In this document: positions 7,837-15,631 of the stretch, in pieces
Numbering within the stretch: position 1 is the first letter of the stretch
Layout: each line of letters begins with the position of its first letter
From: JALQTD01 sp965656785
GTDB lineage: Bacteria > Bacteroidota > Bacteroidia > Flavobacteriales_D > Sanyastnellaceae
DNA: 64,000 nt
NCBI GenBank assembly: GCA_965656785.1
Contig: CBFHLY010000013.1
Span: forward strand, 16,485 to 80,484
Reading direction: 5' to 3'
Position numbers and translations under genes: made by a program
The notes under the pieces: model-generated
Databases searched by the model: none
What the model was told of the DNA's origin: nothing
Seen by the model: only the letters and a program-made list of their open reading frames with translations

Positions 7837-9881
7837 GGTCTCAGCAACAAGATTTCAAAAAGCAGCGCGGCCAAGGCCAACGCCAACATCAACCGCCAAT
7901 GGGGTTGCCCCCGCTCAAATCGCGTCACGAGGTTCCCGACCGTGGCTTCTGTGGCATCCCAAACCGAAGCGGCCTCCCACCCCGCATCCCGCAGCGCATC
8001 CTGCCACTCACTCGCGGAGTAGGGCTCGGGATTCGATTCCCGCCGGTCGTGGTTGACCCCCACGGTGGCCAAAATCCGTCCGTCCTGCGTCAGCTTGTAG
8101 TTGCCCGCAGCCCGCAAGGCCGAGGGCAATTGAACCTCCAAGGCCCCACGCACCTGCGCGAATGGAGGAAGCAACGGGGCGGAGGAACCGTCCAACGGCT
8201 CGAGTTTCAGCGGCACTTCCGTGGCTTCCTGACGCAGACGCCAAACCCCACCCGCTCCCAACGTTACGGCGTGAATCGGCGTGGTGCGCGCGCGCTCGGC
8301 CAACCGCAGCCAAGTCGGAACCCACAAGGCGTGCCGAGTGAAGTTCGAACGTTCCGGATCCAAATCCGCGTGGAAGACGAAAACCATTCCCGACCCCACC
8401 GGCGAAGCCGTCAAGAACGGAGCACCCGACTGCAACGTAGCCAGGACCTCGTCCCGCGGCTGGAGGCTGACGTTGCGGGTGCAGCGAGCCCTCGGCAGAT
8501 CGGGCCGTTCGGGGACTTTGCCGAACACCCCTTGAAAGAGCGGGTGTTCCCAGCGCAGGCTGCTCACGCGGTTATCCGCCGATTGCCAAACGGCTGGAGA
8601 AGCCCCCACCAACCCCGCATAAAAATCCGCACTTCCCGTTTCGCCGCTATCGGGAACGACCACCACGGTGCCGCCCCGCTCAGCAAAGGCCCGCAGCTCG
8701 GCGGCGAGTCCAGAGGTCAGTCGTTGGTACCCATATACCACGGCAAGGTCCTGGTCGGCGAGCCGCTCGGGTTCGAACCCTTCTGTGGTTTCCCACGTGA
8801 CTTCATCGGTCCGGTAGACTTTCGCCAGTGCGGCGCCCACTTCGGGGGCTTGGCCTTCGGTCAGCCCGATGGCGCGGGTGGCCTCTGCGACTTCGAAGCC
8901 GAAATGGTAGGCATCATCGAATTGGACCGGGGCGTCGTCGATGACGACCTGCGCGGCGCGCCAGCCCGGCGCTCCGTGGGAGAAGCGAAGCACCGTGTCA
9001 GTGGGCATGCCCGGCACCACGTTGAAGGTGCCGATGGCCGTGCGGCGGCCGTCGATTTCAAGGCGAATCGGCAGGCCGTCTGCCCCCGATGAAGCGTTGT
9101 GATCGAGTCGAACGTGAAGCGCAGCAGGAGCGCCCGCGAGGCGCATCGGGCTGTCGAACCAAACCGAGTCGACCCAAACATTCGGGAATCCCCCCGCCTC
9201 ACTGGGTACGAACGCTACGGGCCAACCCGCAGTGGCCGCGGAGTCGGGGGCGCCTGGAGCGCGTTCGGGCAAGGCGTGGGTGTTTCGCTGAAGGTCGGTG
9301 AAGAGGTAGAGGGAGCGCCGCCGGTCCGTTTCGTTCACGAGGGCTTCTTCGGCGCGGTTGAGCACCGCTTCGAGGGGGTGGACGTCGGGAACTATTTCGA
9401 TTTCACGGAGCCGTTCGAGGGCTTGTTCGCGGGTGAGCAGGCGTTGGTCGCGGCCGGAAAAGGACTGGGTGAAGACGTGGAACCGGTCGGTTTCGCCGTA
9501 TTGCTCGATGATGGTGGCGGCTTTATCGCGCGCCACGGCGAGGAGCGGGCCGCGTTCGCCTTCGGCTTCCATGGAGAGGCTGTTGTCGAGAAACAGCGAG
9601 ATGGCGGCGCCGTTGGTGCCCTCGCCTTGGAGGCCGGCAGGCGGCGGGGTAAAGGGTTGGGCGAAGGCGAGCACGAGGCCGGCGATGGCCAGGAGGCGGG
9701 CGAGGAGCACGAGCAGGTGCTTGAGGCGCTGGGTGGAACGGGTTTCGCGTTCAACTTGCTGGAGGAAGGCGACGTGCGAGAAGGCAACGCGCTTGTACCG
9801 CCGGAAATTCAGGAGGTGCACGATGATCGGAATGGCCAACGCGCCGAGGCCCCATAGTATTTCCGGATGCACGAATTCCAT
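7818..9881 (-). CDS. BatA/VWA-type membrane protein
   Basis: 687 residues. The N-terminus is the BatA (aerotolerance regulator) membrane domain: MEFVHPEILWGLGALAIPIIVHLLNF, a basic RRYKRV segment, then a second helix near residues 58-80. A von Willebrand-like domain follows (SLFLDNSLSMEAEG near residue 98, a DxSxS-like metal site), then a long extracytoplasmic region and a final membrane span near residue 665 before a short basic tail. The family is widespread in Bacteroidota; its function is unclear and the link to aerotolerance rests on Bacteroides fragilis bat genes. First gene of a two-gene unit with the dihydroorotase homologue. Confidence 0.85.
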   Translation of the reverse strand: MEFVHPEILWGLGALAIPIIVHLLNFRRYKRVAFSHVAFLQQVERETRSTQRLKHLLVLLARLLAIAGLVLAFAQPFTPPPAGLQGEGTNGAAISLFLDNSLSMEAEGERGPLLAVARDKAATIIEQYGETDRFHVFTQSFSGRDQRLLTREQALERLREIEIVPDVHPLEAVLNRAEEALVNETDRRRSLYLFTDLQRNTHALPERAPGAPDSAATAGWPVAFVPSEAGGFPNVWVDSVWFDSPMRLAGAPAALHVRLDHNASSGADGLPIRLEIDGRRTAIGTFNVVPGMPTDTVLRFSHGAPGWRAAQVVIDDAPVQFDDAYHFGFEVAEATRAIGLTEGQAPEVGAALAKVYRTDEVTWETTEGFEPERLADQDLAVVYGYQRLTSGLAAELRAFAERGGTVVVVPDSGETGSADFYAGLVGASPAVWQSADNRVSSLRWEHPLFQGVFGKVPERPDLPRARCTRNVSLQPRDEVLATLQSGAPFLTASPVGSGMVFVFHADLDPERSNFTRHALWVPTWLRLAERARTTPIHAVTLGAGGVWRLRQEATEVPLKLEPLDGSSAPLLPPFAQVRGALEVQLPSALRAAGNYKLTQDGRILATVGVNHDRRESNPEPYSASEWQDALRDAGWEAASVWDATEATVGNLVTRFERGQPHWRLMLALALAALLFEILLLRPWKKNS

Positions 9882-9886
9882 CGGGC

Positions 9887-9894
9887 CAAATTTA
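9887..9894 (-). promoter_or_regulatory. -7 box of the BatA-type gene
   Basis: On the minus strand TAAATTTG is followed by GCCCG and the ATG at 9881. Only 32 bases separate this start codon from the divergent start at 9914, which has its own box-like CAATTTTG at 9899-9906. Confidence 0.55.
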
Positions 9895-9913
9895 GCGCCA
9901 ATTTTGCACCCCG

Positions 9914-10696
9914 ATGGCGAAGAACTCCATGAATCTCACCGCGGCCGAACTCCGGTCGTTCTTGCTCGAAAAAGCCGATCAGTACGAGACGCGGGCGTTC
10001 ATTCCGGACGACCCGGTGGACGTGCCGCATCGGTTCAGTGACGCGGGCGACCAGGCGATGGCGGGGCTGTTTACGGCGCTGATTGCGTGGGGGAATCGGA
10101 AGGCGATATTGAAGAGCGCGGACGAGTTGATGCGGCGGATGGACGGGGCGCCGGCGGATTTCGTGGCGGGGGCGACGGCGGGCGAGGTGGAGCGGGCCTT
10201 TGCGGGCTTCGTGCACCGGACGTTCATGGCGGTGGACGCGGGGGAGGTGGTGCTCGGGGTGCAGCGGGCGGTGGCGGAGGCCGGCTCGTTGGAGGAGGCG
10301 TTTGGGCAAGGCCAAACCGCGTTCGATCGCCTCGCGACGTTCCACGACCTGGTCTTCGCGGGCCGGCCGGCCGACCTGCGCAGCCGGAAGCACGTGGCCG
10401 ATCCGCGGAAGGGCTCGGCCGCCAAGCGGTTGAACATGTTCCTGCGGTGGATGGTCCGACCGGCGGCGCGCGGGGTGGACCTCGGCCTCTGGCCGGGCCT
10501 CGGCACCGCGGGGCTCATGATGCCCCTCGACGTGCACACTTCGACCATCGGGCGGCGGCTCGGCTTGCTGACCCGCAAGGCGAACGACTGGAAGGCGGTG
10601 GAGGAGCTGACCGCGTCGTTGCGGGAGATCGACCCCGTGGATCCGGTCCGGCTCGACTTCGCCCTCTTCGGCCTCGGGGCCATCGAAGGGTTTTGA
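9914..10696 (+). CDS. TIGR02757 (DUF2400) family protein
   Basis: 260 residues, soluble and mostly helical. Family signatures are present: GLFTALIAWGNRK near residue 55, SRKHVADPRKGSAAKRLNMF and RWMVR near residue 160-180, and LMMPLDVHTSTIGRRLGL near 200. The second M (MNLTAAEL, residue 6) is an alternative start. The family is conserved in Bacteroidota with distant resemblance to DNA glycosylase-type helix-hairpin-helix folds, but its function is unproven. It is transcribed divergently from the BatA-type gene. Confidence 0.88.
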   Translation: MAKNSMNLTAAELRSFLLEKADQYETRAFIPDDPVDVPHRFSDAGDQAMAGLFTALIAWGNRKAILKSADELMRRMDGAPADFVAGATAGEVERAFAGFVHRTFMAVDAGEVVLGVQRAVAEAGSLEEAFGQGQTAFDRLATFHDLVFAGRPADLRSRKHVADPRKGSAAKRLNMFLRWMVRPAARGVDLGLWPGLGTAGLMMPLDVHTSTIGRRLGLLTRKANDWKAVEELTASLREIDPVDPVRLDFALFGLGAIEGF

Positions 10697-10700
10697 GCAT

Positions 10701-10798
10701 GGGGAAATCGTTGCGCGCTCGAATTGAAATCCCCACTTTTAAAGTGGCGGGCTCGCTCGAAAAAAGTGGGGATTAGAATCCTAGCGGACGCAAAATTT
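10701..10798. repeat. Interspersed repeat, locus A (two inverted units)
   Basis: Two units face away from each other: ATCCCCACTTTT (10729-10740) and AAAAGTGGGGAT (10762-10773) form a perfect 12-bp inverted repeat with a 21-base loop. Beyond each arm comes the family's flank (GAATTGAAAT with CTCG on the left; GATTAGAATCCTAGCGGACG on the right). The right unit ends about 10 bases before the MnmD start codon. Confidence 0.7.
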
Positions 10799-10808
10799 GG
10801 CCTGACAA

Positions 10809-11900
10809 ATGCTCCAAGTTGACGAACTTGCCCGCATGACGGAGCAAGTGAAGACGGGAGACGGCTCGTGGACCCTCAAAAGCGAGCAATTCGGTGTGAC
10901 GTATCACAGCGTGCACGGGGCGCGCACGGAATCGGAGCACGTGTTCATCGAGCACGGGTTGGCCCAGGTGCCGGGCGACGGGCCGATTCGGGTGTTTGAG
11001 GTCGGATTTGGGACGGGGCTCAATGCGGGGCTGGCTTGGGCGTGGGCGAAGCGGACGGGGCGGAGGGTGGAATACCGCGCGGTGGAGGCGTTTCCGGTGG
11101 ACCTCACGGTGGAAGTGTCAGGGCTCACGGAGGAGGAGGCCGCGCAGTTAAAGGCGGGGACGAGCTGGGAAACGTCGGAGTTCCGGTTTGAAGTGGAGGT
11201 GGCGCGGTTGGAGGATTTGGCGTTCGAGGAGGCAACGATCGACGTCGTGTTTTTCGATGCGTTTGCCCCGTCGGCGCAGCCGGAGTTGTGGCGGCAGGAG
11301 GTGTTCGAGTCCCTCGGCGAGGGGGTGGTCGATGGGGGGAGGCTGGTGACGTATTGTGCGCAGGGCGAGGCGCGGCGGGCGATGCGAGCGGCGGGGTGGC
11401 GGGTGGAGAAGGCGCCGGGACCGCCGGGGAAGCACGAGATGACGGTGGCGTTTCGCGAGGCGGTGAACCGATTCAATGTGCGGGCGTACGCGCTCATCGT
11501 CGAAGGCGGTCGCGTGTTGACGGTGCGGGAGAATTTGCCCGGCGGGCCGGCCACGAAGTTTCCGGGCGGTGGGGTGGAATTCGGCGAGGGGCCGGAGGAT
11601 GCGGTGTTGCGGGAATTGCGGGAGGAGCTCGGGGAAGCGGGCGCGGGCGAAATCACAGGCCACGCCTACACCACCGGCTTTTACGTCCGGAGCATCTTCC
11701 GTCCTTCGGACCAAATCCTGTCGCTGTACTACTACGTCCGCCTCCACCGTCCGCTCGACGTGCCGATAGCGCCCGATGCACCGGTCAAGGTCGCGGGGGG
11801 AGAAGCGGGGTTGAAGTGGCGGTGGGCGTGGGTGGGGGAGTTGGGGGATTTGGCCTTTCCGATTGATCGCCACGTGGCGGAACACGTGTTGAAGGCTTGA
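10809..11900 (+). CDS. MnmD-like tRNA methyltransferase fused to a Nudix domain
   Basis: 363 residues in one uninterrupted frame. Residues 1 to about 222 are a DUF752/MnmD methyltransferase, which finishes the 5-methylaminomethyl group on tRNA wobble uridine: YHSVHGARTESEHVFI, the SAM motif VFEVGFGTGLNAG, VVFFDAFAPSAQPELW and TYCAQGEARRAM. Residues about 223-363 are a Nudix hydrolase with a complete Nudix box (GGVEFGE, seven residues, RELREELGE) and a preceding TKFPGGG. Methyltransferase-FAD oxidase fusions (MnmC) are well known; a Nudix partner is unusual to me. The Nudix substrate cannot be read from sequence. The start ATG at 10809 follows repeat locus A; the next M (residue 10) is possible. 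Confidence 0.85.
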   Translation: MLQVDELARMTEQVKTGDGSWTLKSEQFGVTYHSVHGARTESEHVFIEHGLAQVPGDGPIRVFEVGFGTGLNAGLAWAWAKRTGRRVEYRAVEAFPVDLTVEVSGLTEEEAAQLKAGTSWETSEFRFEVEVARLEDLAFEEATIDVVFFDAFAPSAQPELWRQEVFESLGEGVVDGGRLVTYCAQGEARRAMRAAGWRVEKAPGPPGKHEMTVAFREAVNRFNVRAYALIVEGGRVLTVRENLPGGPATKFPGGGVEFGEGPEDAVLRELREELGEAGAGEITGHAYTTGFYVRSIFRPSDQILSLYYYVRLHRPLDVPIAPDAPVKVAGGEAGLKWRWAWVGELGDLAFPIDRHVAEHVLKA

Positions 11901-11902
11901 TC

Positions 11903-12367
11903 GTGCGCGCCTTGCTGTTGATTTGGCTCATCGCCGTGACGTTGCTCGAAGGAGTGTTGGGGCTGATGCTCGTGGTCGCCATCGGGATGAGCTCGATGGC
12001 GTTCACGTCGGAGGAGGCGATTCGGAATCCGACCCTGTGGTTGTTCATCTTGAGCCTGTTCGTGCTGATGGGGGTGCTGGGCACGGTGATCGCCTTGCAG
12101 TGGTACTTTTTCTCGGTCAAAAAGCGACGTGCTGCCTTCCTGCTTTCCTGCCTGCCGGTGCTCGTGGTGGTGTTTTCGGGGCCGTTGGAGCGGGGGGTGA
12201 CGCGGGTGATGCGGTGGATGGATGGGCCTCGGGTGGAAGGGGTTTGGCCTGATCAGTCGAGCAAGCCCCACCGCTCGTTCACGCACGCATCGACGCGCTC
12301 CACGAGGTTCATCGGCGACATCGTCCGCCAGCCCAGCTCCGCCAGCTCGCCGCCCAACGCGAAGTAG
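11903..12367 (+). CDS. Small membrane protein, function unknown
   Basis: About 154 residues with three hydrophobic helices (roughly residues 3-28, 44-70 and 76-95). The GTG at 11903 is taken as start; a TTG at 11897 overlapping the preceding stop is the alternative. The last 38 codons, after the membrane part, run antisense through the end of the convergent gene at 12253 and look compositionally like shadow sequence (Ser/Arg/Pro-rich), so the natural stop may have been lost by mutation. No family recognised. Likely co-transcribed with the MnmD-Nudix gene. Confidence 0.55.
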   Translation: MRALLLIWLIAVTLLEGVLGLMLVVAIGMSSMAFTSEEAIRNPTLWLFILSLFVLMGVLGTVIALQWYFFSVKKRRAAFLLSCLPVLVVVFSGPLERGVTRVMRWMDGPRVEGVWPDQSSKPHRSFTHASTRSTRFIGDIVRQPSSASSPPNAK

Positions 12368-12834
12368 CCATCGAGGTCGATCGCCTGCATGTCCTGCATG
12401 ACGTGCTCGCGGAAATTCAGCAACGCGATCCAACCGTCGTCCTCGGCCACCTCGTCGAACCACTCCTCGTAATAGCAGTCGTCGCTGTGGTGAAAATTCA
12501 GCACGTTTTCGCCGATGAGCACGAACCGCCGGATGCCCTCGTGCACCAACGCATCGATGACGTTCCGTTTCAGCAGCGCGATGTCGTTGTACAGGCAGTC
12601 GTTCCATTCCCCGATGAATTCGAGGATGGCGCACGCGTCATCGTAATCGACGTAGAGGATTTTGCACAGCAAGGTGGGAGAGCCGAAGTCGTCCCATTGC
12701 GGGTGGATGTAGTGGTTGTAGACCAAACGCGAATACTCCAACTCGCTGTACTCCCGCCCAAAAAACGGCGACCGCTCGTCCTCACTCGCCACGTAATGGT
12801 TGCGCCAAGCGTAATAAGGTTCGAGGGTGTGCAT
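12253..12834 (-). CDS. Conserved-looking hypothetical protein
   Basis: 193 residues, acidic and rich in aromatic residues (for example SRLVYNHYIHPQWDDFG and HHSDDCYYEEWFDEVAEDD), with no signal peptide or membrane span. It begins one base after the murQ stop, so the two form a transcription unit. I do not recognise a domain. The regular codon use and tight coupling argue that it is a real gene. It may work with MurQ or merely share its promoter. Confidence 0.75.
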   Translation of the reverse strand: MHTLEPYYAWRNHYVASEDERSPFFGREYSELEYSRLVYNHYIHPQWDDFGSPTLLCKILYVDYDDACAILEFIGEWNDCLYNDIALLKRNVIDALVHEGIRRFVLIGENVLNFHHSDDCYYEEWFDEVAEDDGWIALLNFREHVMQDMQAIDLDGYFALGGELAELGWRTMSPMNLVERVDACVNERWGLLD

Positions 12835-12835
12835 G

Positions 12836-13675
12836 TCAGTCGGGGCGTTTCAGGGTTTCAAGGGCAGCGCGGACGCTGCCGGTTTGTTCGAGCAAGGCGG
12901 CCGCATCCTCGTCGGACAGGTCGCTCCACTCCTGGATCATACGGATCCCCCGATCCACGAGTTTCGAATTCGAGGGGCGCATGTCGATCATCCGCGAGCC
13001 CTTCACGTGGCCGAGTCGAATGAACGTTACCGTGGTCAACAAATTCAGCACGTGTTTGGTTGCGGTGCCCGCGTTCAATCGCGTCGACCCCGTCACGAAT
13101 TCGGGGCCCGTGACCACCTCAATCGCCTGGTGCGCCGCCGCCGCCGCGGCCGAGTCCGGGTTGCACACCACAGCCACCGTGTGCAGCCCGTGCGCCCGCG
13201 CCGCCTCGATTCCCCCCACCACATAAGGCGTCCGCCCCGAAGCCGCAATCCCCACCACCGTGTCGCGCGCCGGGTCTGGCCGGAACGCCTCCAAATCCCT
13301 CCACGCCCCCCGCGGGTCGTCCTCCGCCCCCTCCACGGCCGTCCGAATCGCCCCATCCCCCCCGGCAATCAACCCCACCACGCGGCCGGGCTCCACCCCG
13401 AAGGTCGGTGGGCACGCGCTCGCATCCACCACCCCCAACCGCCCACTCGTCCCCGCCCCGAGGTAAAACAACCGCCCTCCATCCCGCATCCGCGCCTCCA
13501 GCACCTCGATGACGGCCGTCACTTCAGGCAACGCCCGCCCGACGGCCTCCCAGGCCGCCCGATCCGCCCGGTGCATCCGCTGCACCAAATCCGCCACCCC
13601 CGCCCCCTCGAGCGGCCCGTGGTCGCCCTCCTGTTCCGTCGGGGGAACAAACCGCTGTTGATTCTTCGCGTTCAC
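12836..13675 (-). CDS. murQ: N-acetylmuramic acid 6-phosphate etherase homologue, catalytic Glu missing
   Basis: MurQ cleaves the lactyl ether of MurNAc-6-P during cell-wall recycling. The 279-residue product has the SIS-fold signatures LGAGTSGRLGVVDAS, VVGLIAGGDGAIR, AVEGAEDDPRG, GIAASGRTPYVVGGI and GTATKHVLNLL. The motif DASECPPT, whose Glu is E83 of the E. coli enzyme and is reported to be the acid/base catalyst, reads DASACPPT here; the codon is GCG. The second reported Glu (VEGAE) is kept. The enzyme may be inactive or altered. The start is GTG at 13675, four bases after a TATCTTTC box. Confidence 0.88.
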   Translation of the reverse strand: MNAKNQQRFVPPTEQEGDHGPLEGAGVADLVQRMHRADRAAWEAVGRALPEVTAVIEVLEARMRDGGRLFYLGAGTSGRLGVVDASACPPTFGVEPGRVVGLIAGGDGAIRTAVEGAEDDPRGAWRDLEAFRPDPARDTVVGIAASGRTPYVVGGIEAARAHGLHTVAVVCNPDSAAAAAAHQAIEVVTGPEFVTGSTRLNAGTATKHVLNLLTTVTFIRLGHVKGSRMIDMRPSNSKLVDRGIRMIQEWSDLSDEDAAALLEQTGSVRAALETLKRPD

Positions 13676-13679
13676 GCCC

Positions 13680-13687
13680 GAAAGATA
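13680..13687 (-). promoter_or_regulatory. -7 box of murQ
   Basis: Minus-strand TATCTTTC, then GGGC, then the GTG start at 13675. It faces away from the TACCTTTC box of the divergent gene; the two start codons are only 41 bases apart. Confidence 0.5.
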
Positions 13688-13703
13688 CGCCGCGCCCCGT
13701 CCC

Positions 13704-13711
13704 TACCTTTC
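13704..13711 (+). promoter_or_regulatory. -7 box of the TPR/PD40 gene
   Basis: TACCTTTC, then GGGTC, then the ATG at 13717; plus-strand half of a compact divergent promoter with murQ. Confidence 0.5.
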
Positions 13712-13716
13712 GGGTC

Positions 13717-15327
13717 ATGACGACGAAATTCCGCTTTGCGATGGTGGTGCTGGGGCTGGGTTTGGCCTGTGCGCCTGCTGCCCTTCAAGCCCAGGAGGAT
13801 GAGGCCCCGAGCGGCCTGCCAGTGAAGTACGCGCTGCAATTCGCCGATGCGCGCCATGACTACAACGTGGGCAACCTACGCGGTGCCTTGACGACGTACC
13901 GCGATTTGCTCGACGAGTTGCCCGATGACGCCCGGGTCATGCTGTGGATTGCGCGCTGCCATGCGGGGTTGCGCCGGGAAGATTTGGCGTTGACCTACCT
14001 CGACAAGGTGGCGGATGCGGATGCGGATTTGGCCAACGAGGAACAGCGCTTTCGGGGGGAGGTACTGCATGCGCTTGGGCGGTATGAGGAGGCGATTGCG
14101 GCGTTTACGTTGCACTTGGATTTCGACCAGCCTGCTGGCGAGGCGCGCGAAGAGGTGGAGCGCTTTGTGAACGAGTGCCGTCGGGCTTGGCTTGCGACGG
14201 ACCGGGCGCGGGATTTGCCGGTAACGCACTTCGGTTCTGAGGTGAATTCCCGCTTTGATGAGTACGCGCCGCATTGGTCGCCGGATGGTCAATCGATCGC
14301 CTTCACCTCCCGCCGCGACGGGGGACTGAACGACGCCATCGACGAGGAGGGCGATTTCCGTTTCTTCTCGGATGTTTGGATCGCGGAAGGTGGGCCAAAC
14401 GGCTTGCAGCGCGCCCGCCTGCTCCCGGGTGAGGTGAACAGCATGGGCTACGATGCATTGTTGAGTTGGCCCGCTTTCGGAGACCAAATCTTCGTCTACC
14501 GCAACGACGAATTCCTGAGCGGTGACATCTGCGTTTCCACCCGCCGCGAGGACGGCACCTGGGGTGCCATCAAGTCCCTCCCGAAGCCGGTCAACTCCAC
14601 CTACTACGAAGGTTCGGCGTCGTTGACCGCCGACGGTTCGAAGCTCTTCTTCATCTCCGAGCGGCCCGAAGGCCTCGGTCGCGGCGACGTCTACGTCAGC
14701 GAACGCCGGGGCTCCGGTTGGTCCAAACCCGCTCACCTCGGCCCCGCAGTCAACACTCCCCGCGACGAGAAATTCGTCCAAGCCCTCGCCAGCGGCCGCG
14801 TCCTCATCATTGCGTCCAACGGCCACGCGGGCTTCGGCGGCTACGATCTCTACCGCACGGAATTCATCGAGGGCGACTGGTCCGTTCCCGTCAACCTCGG
14901 CATGCCCGTCAACGGTCCTCGCGAAGAATCCACATTCTCCCTGAGCCCGGACGGCAACCGCCTGCTCATCACGGCCGAACGCCCCGAAGGCTTCGGCGAG
15001 CGGGACATCTACGAAATGGACGTGACCTCCCATCCGCTTCTCGGCGCCAACCTCGATGCGGTGTGGGCGGGCGTTGTCACCATCCGGGTCGAGCACGGTG
15101 GCGAGCCCGCTGCCGACGCTTCGGTCCGGCTGCGCGACACCCAAGGCGTGGCCACCCTTTGGGAAGGCACCACCGACCGCAACGGCGAGCTGCAACTCCG
15201 GCTGCCCGCCAACGAGACCTTCATCATCGAAGCTTCCGACCGCAAACGGTCTGGCGACCGCAAGTGGACGCACGCTCAGCCGGCTCCGGGTGCTTTCTTG
15301 GACAACATTGTGGTGTCGATTGAGTAA
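13717..15327 (+). CDS. Periplasmic TPR and PD40 beta-propeller protein
   Basis: 536 residues. A signal peptide (residues 1-25, cleavage near LQAQE) precedes a helical TPR region (about 35-160: DYNVGNLRGALTTYRDLL, ARCHAGLRREDLALTYL, LHALGRYEEAIAAF). A propeller with PD40/WD40-like repeats follows (about 180-435: YAPHWSPDGQSIAFTS, SASLTADGSKLFFIS, TFSLSPDGNRLLIT). The last ~80 residues resemble a carboxypeptidase-regulatory-like Ig domain (TIRVEHGGEPAADASVRLRD). The order TPR-propeller-CRD is that of the T9SS component PorE, but the C-terminal OmpA peptidoglycan-binding domain is absent. It could be a PorE paralogue. Alone in its transcription unit. Confidence 0.8.
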   Translation: MTTKFRFAMVVLGLGLACAPAALQAQEDEAPSGLPVKYALQFADARHDYNVGNLRGALTTYRDLLDELPDDARVMLWIARCHAGLRREDLALTYLDKVADADADLANEEQRFRGEVLHALGRYEEAIAAFTLHLDFDQPAGEAREEVERFVNECRRAWLATDRARDLPVTHFGSEVNSRFDEYAPHWSPDGQSIAFTSRRDGGLNDAIDEEGDFRFFSDVWIAEGGPNGLQRARLLPGEVNSMGYDALLSWPAFGDQIFVYRNDEFLSGDICVSTRREDGTWGAIKSLPKPVNSTYYEGSASLTADGSKLFFISERPEGLGRGDVYVSERRGSGWSKPAHLGPAVNTPRDEKFVQALASGRVLIIASNGHAGFGGYDLYRTEFIEGDWSVPVNLGMPVNGPREESTFSLSPDGNRLLITAERPEGFGERDIYEMDVTSHPLLGANLDAVWAGVVTIRVEHGGEPAADASVRLRDTQGVATLWEGTTDRNGELQLRLPANETFIIEASDRKRSGDRKWTHAQPAPGAFLDNIVVSIE

Positions 15328-15329
15328 TC

Positions 15330-15409
15330 GCTGAGGTTCTAATCCCCACTTTCACGAAGGTCATCTTCTGAAAGTGGGGAATTCATGTCCAGCGAAATCG
15401 ATTTTTCGC
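15330..15409. repeat. Interspersed repeat, locus B unit pair 1
   Basis: Inverted pair: TCCCCACTTTC (15343-15353) and GAAAGTGGGGA (15370-15380), a perfect 11-bp inverted repeat with a 16-base loop. The outer flanks (TTCTAA on the left; ATTCATGTCCAGCGAAATCG on the right) match the other loci. It begins just after the stop of the propeller gene. The 304 bases 15328-15631 contain only repeat units and spacer; I see no gene in them. Confidence 0.7.
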
Positions 15410-15444
15410 GTCCACGCGCTCTTGTTACGGATAAATTGGTTTTT

Positions 15445-15490
15445 GAGCGGAGCAAATTGAGCTCCGCTCGATTTGAATTCCCCACTTTTT
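15445..15490 (-). repeat. Interspersed repeat, locus B unit 2
   Basis: Read on the minus strand: AAAAAGTGGGGAATTCAAAT followed by CGAGCGGAGC. The GAGCGGAGC part is itself half of a perfect 9-bp inverted repeat (15445-15453 with 15461-15469, loop AAATTGA). Confidence 0.65.
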
Positions 15491-15587
15491 GGGGCCTAAT
15501 GTCGCTTCAGGAGGTGGCGTTTTGTTGCGTTGGTGAATTGTTCTCGTGTGCGCGTGAATTGAGTCGGGTGAATTGGGGCTCAAGGTG

Positions 15588-15624
15588 AAAATTGGGGATT
15601 TCAATCATAGCGAACGAAATTTTT
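15588..15624 (+). repeat. Interspersed repeat, locus B unit 3
   Basis: Plus-strand unit with core TTGGGGATTTCAATC, then ATAGCGAACGAAATTTTT. It ends seven bases before the ATG of the ATPase gene at 15632 and so forms that gene's upstream region. Confidence 0.7.
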
Positions 15625-15631
15625 AAGCCCC

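Noticed and set aside
15385..15588. A 67-codon frame inside repeat locus B.
   Set aside because: It is built mostly from repeat units B1 and B2 and spacer; no promoter box, no homology.
15330..15624. CRISPR-like array.
   Set aside because: Units are in mixed orientation, spaced irregularly (tens to 100 bases), imperfectly conserved and without cas genes.
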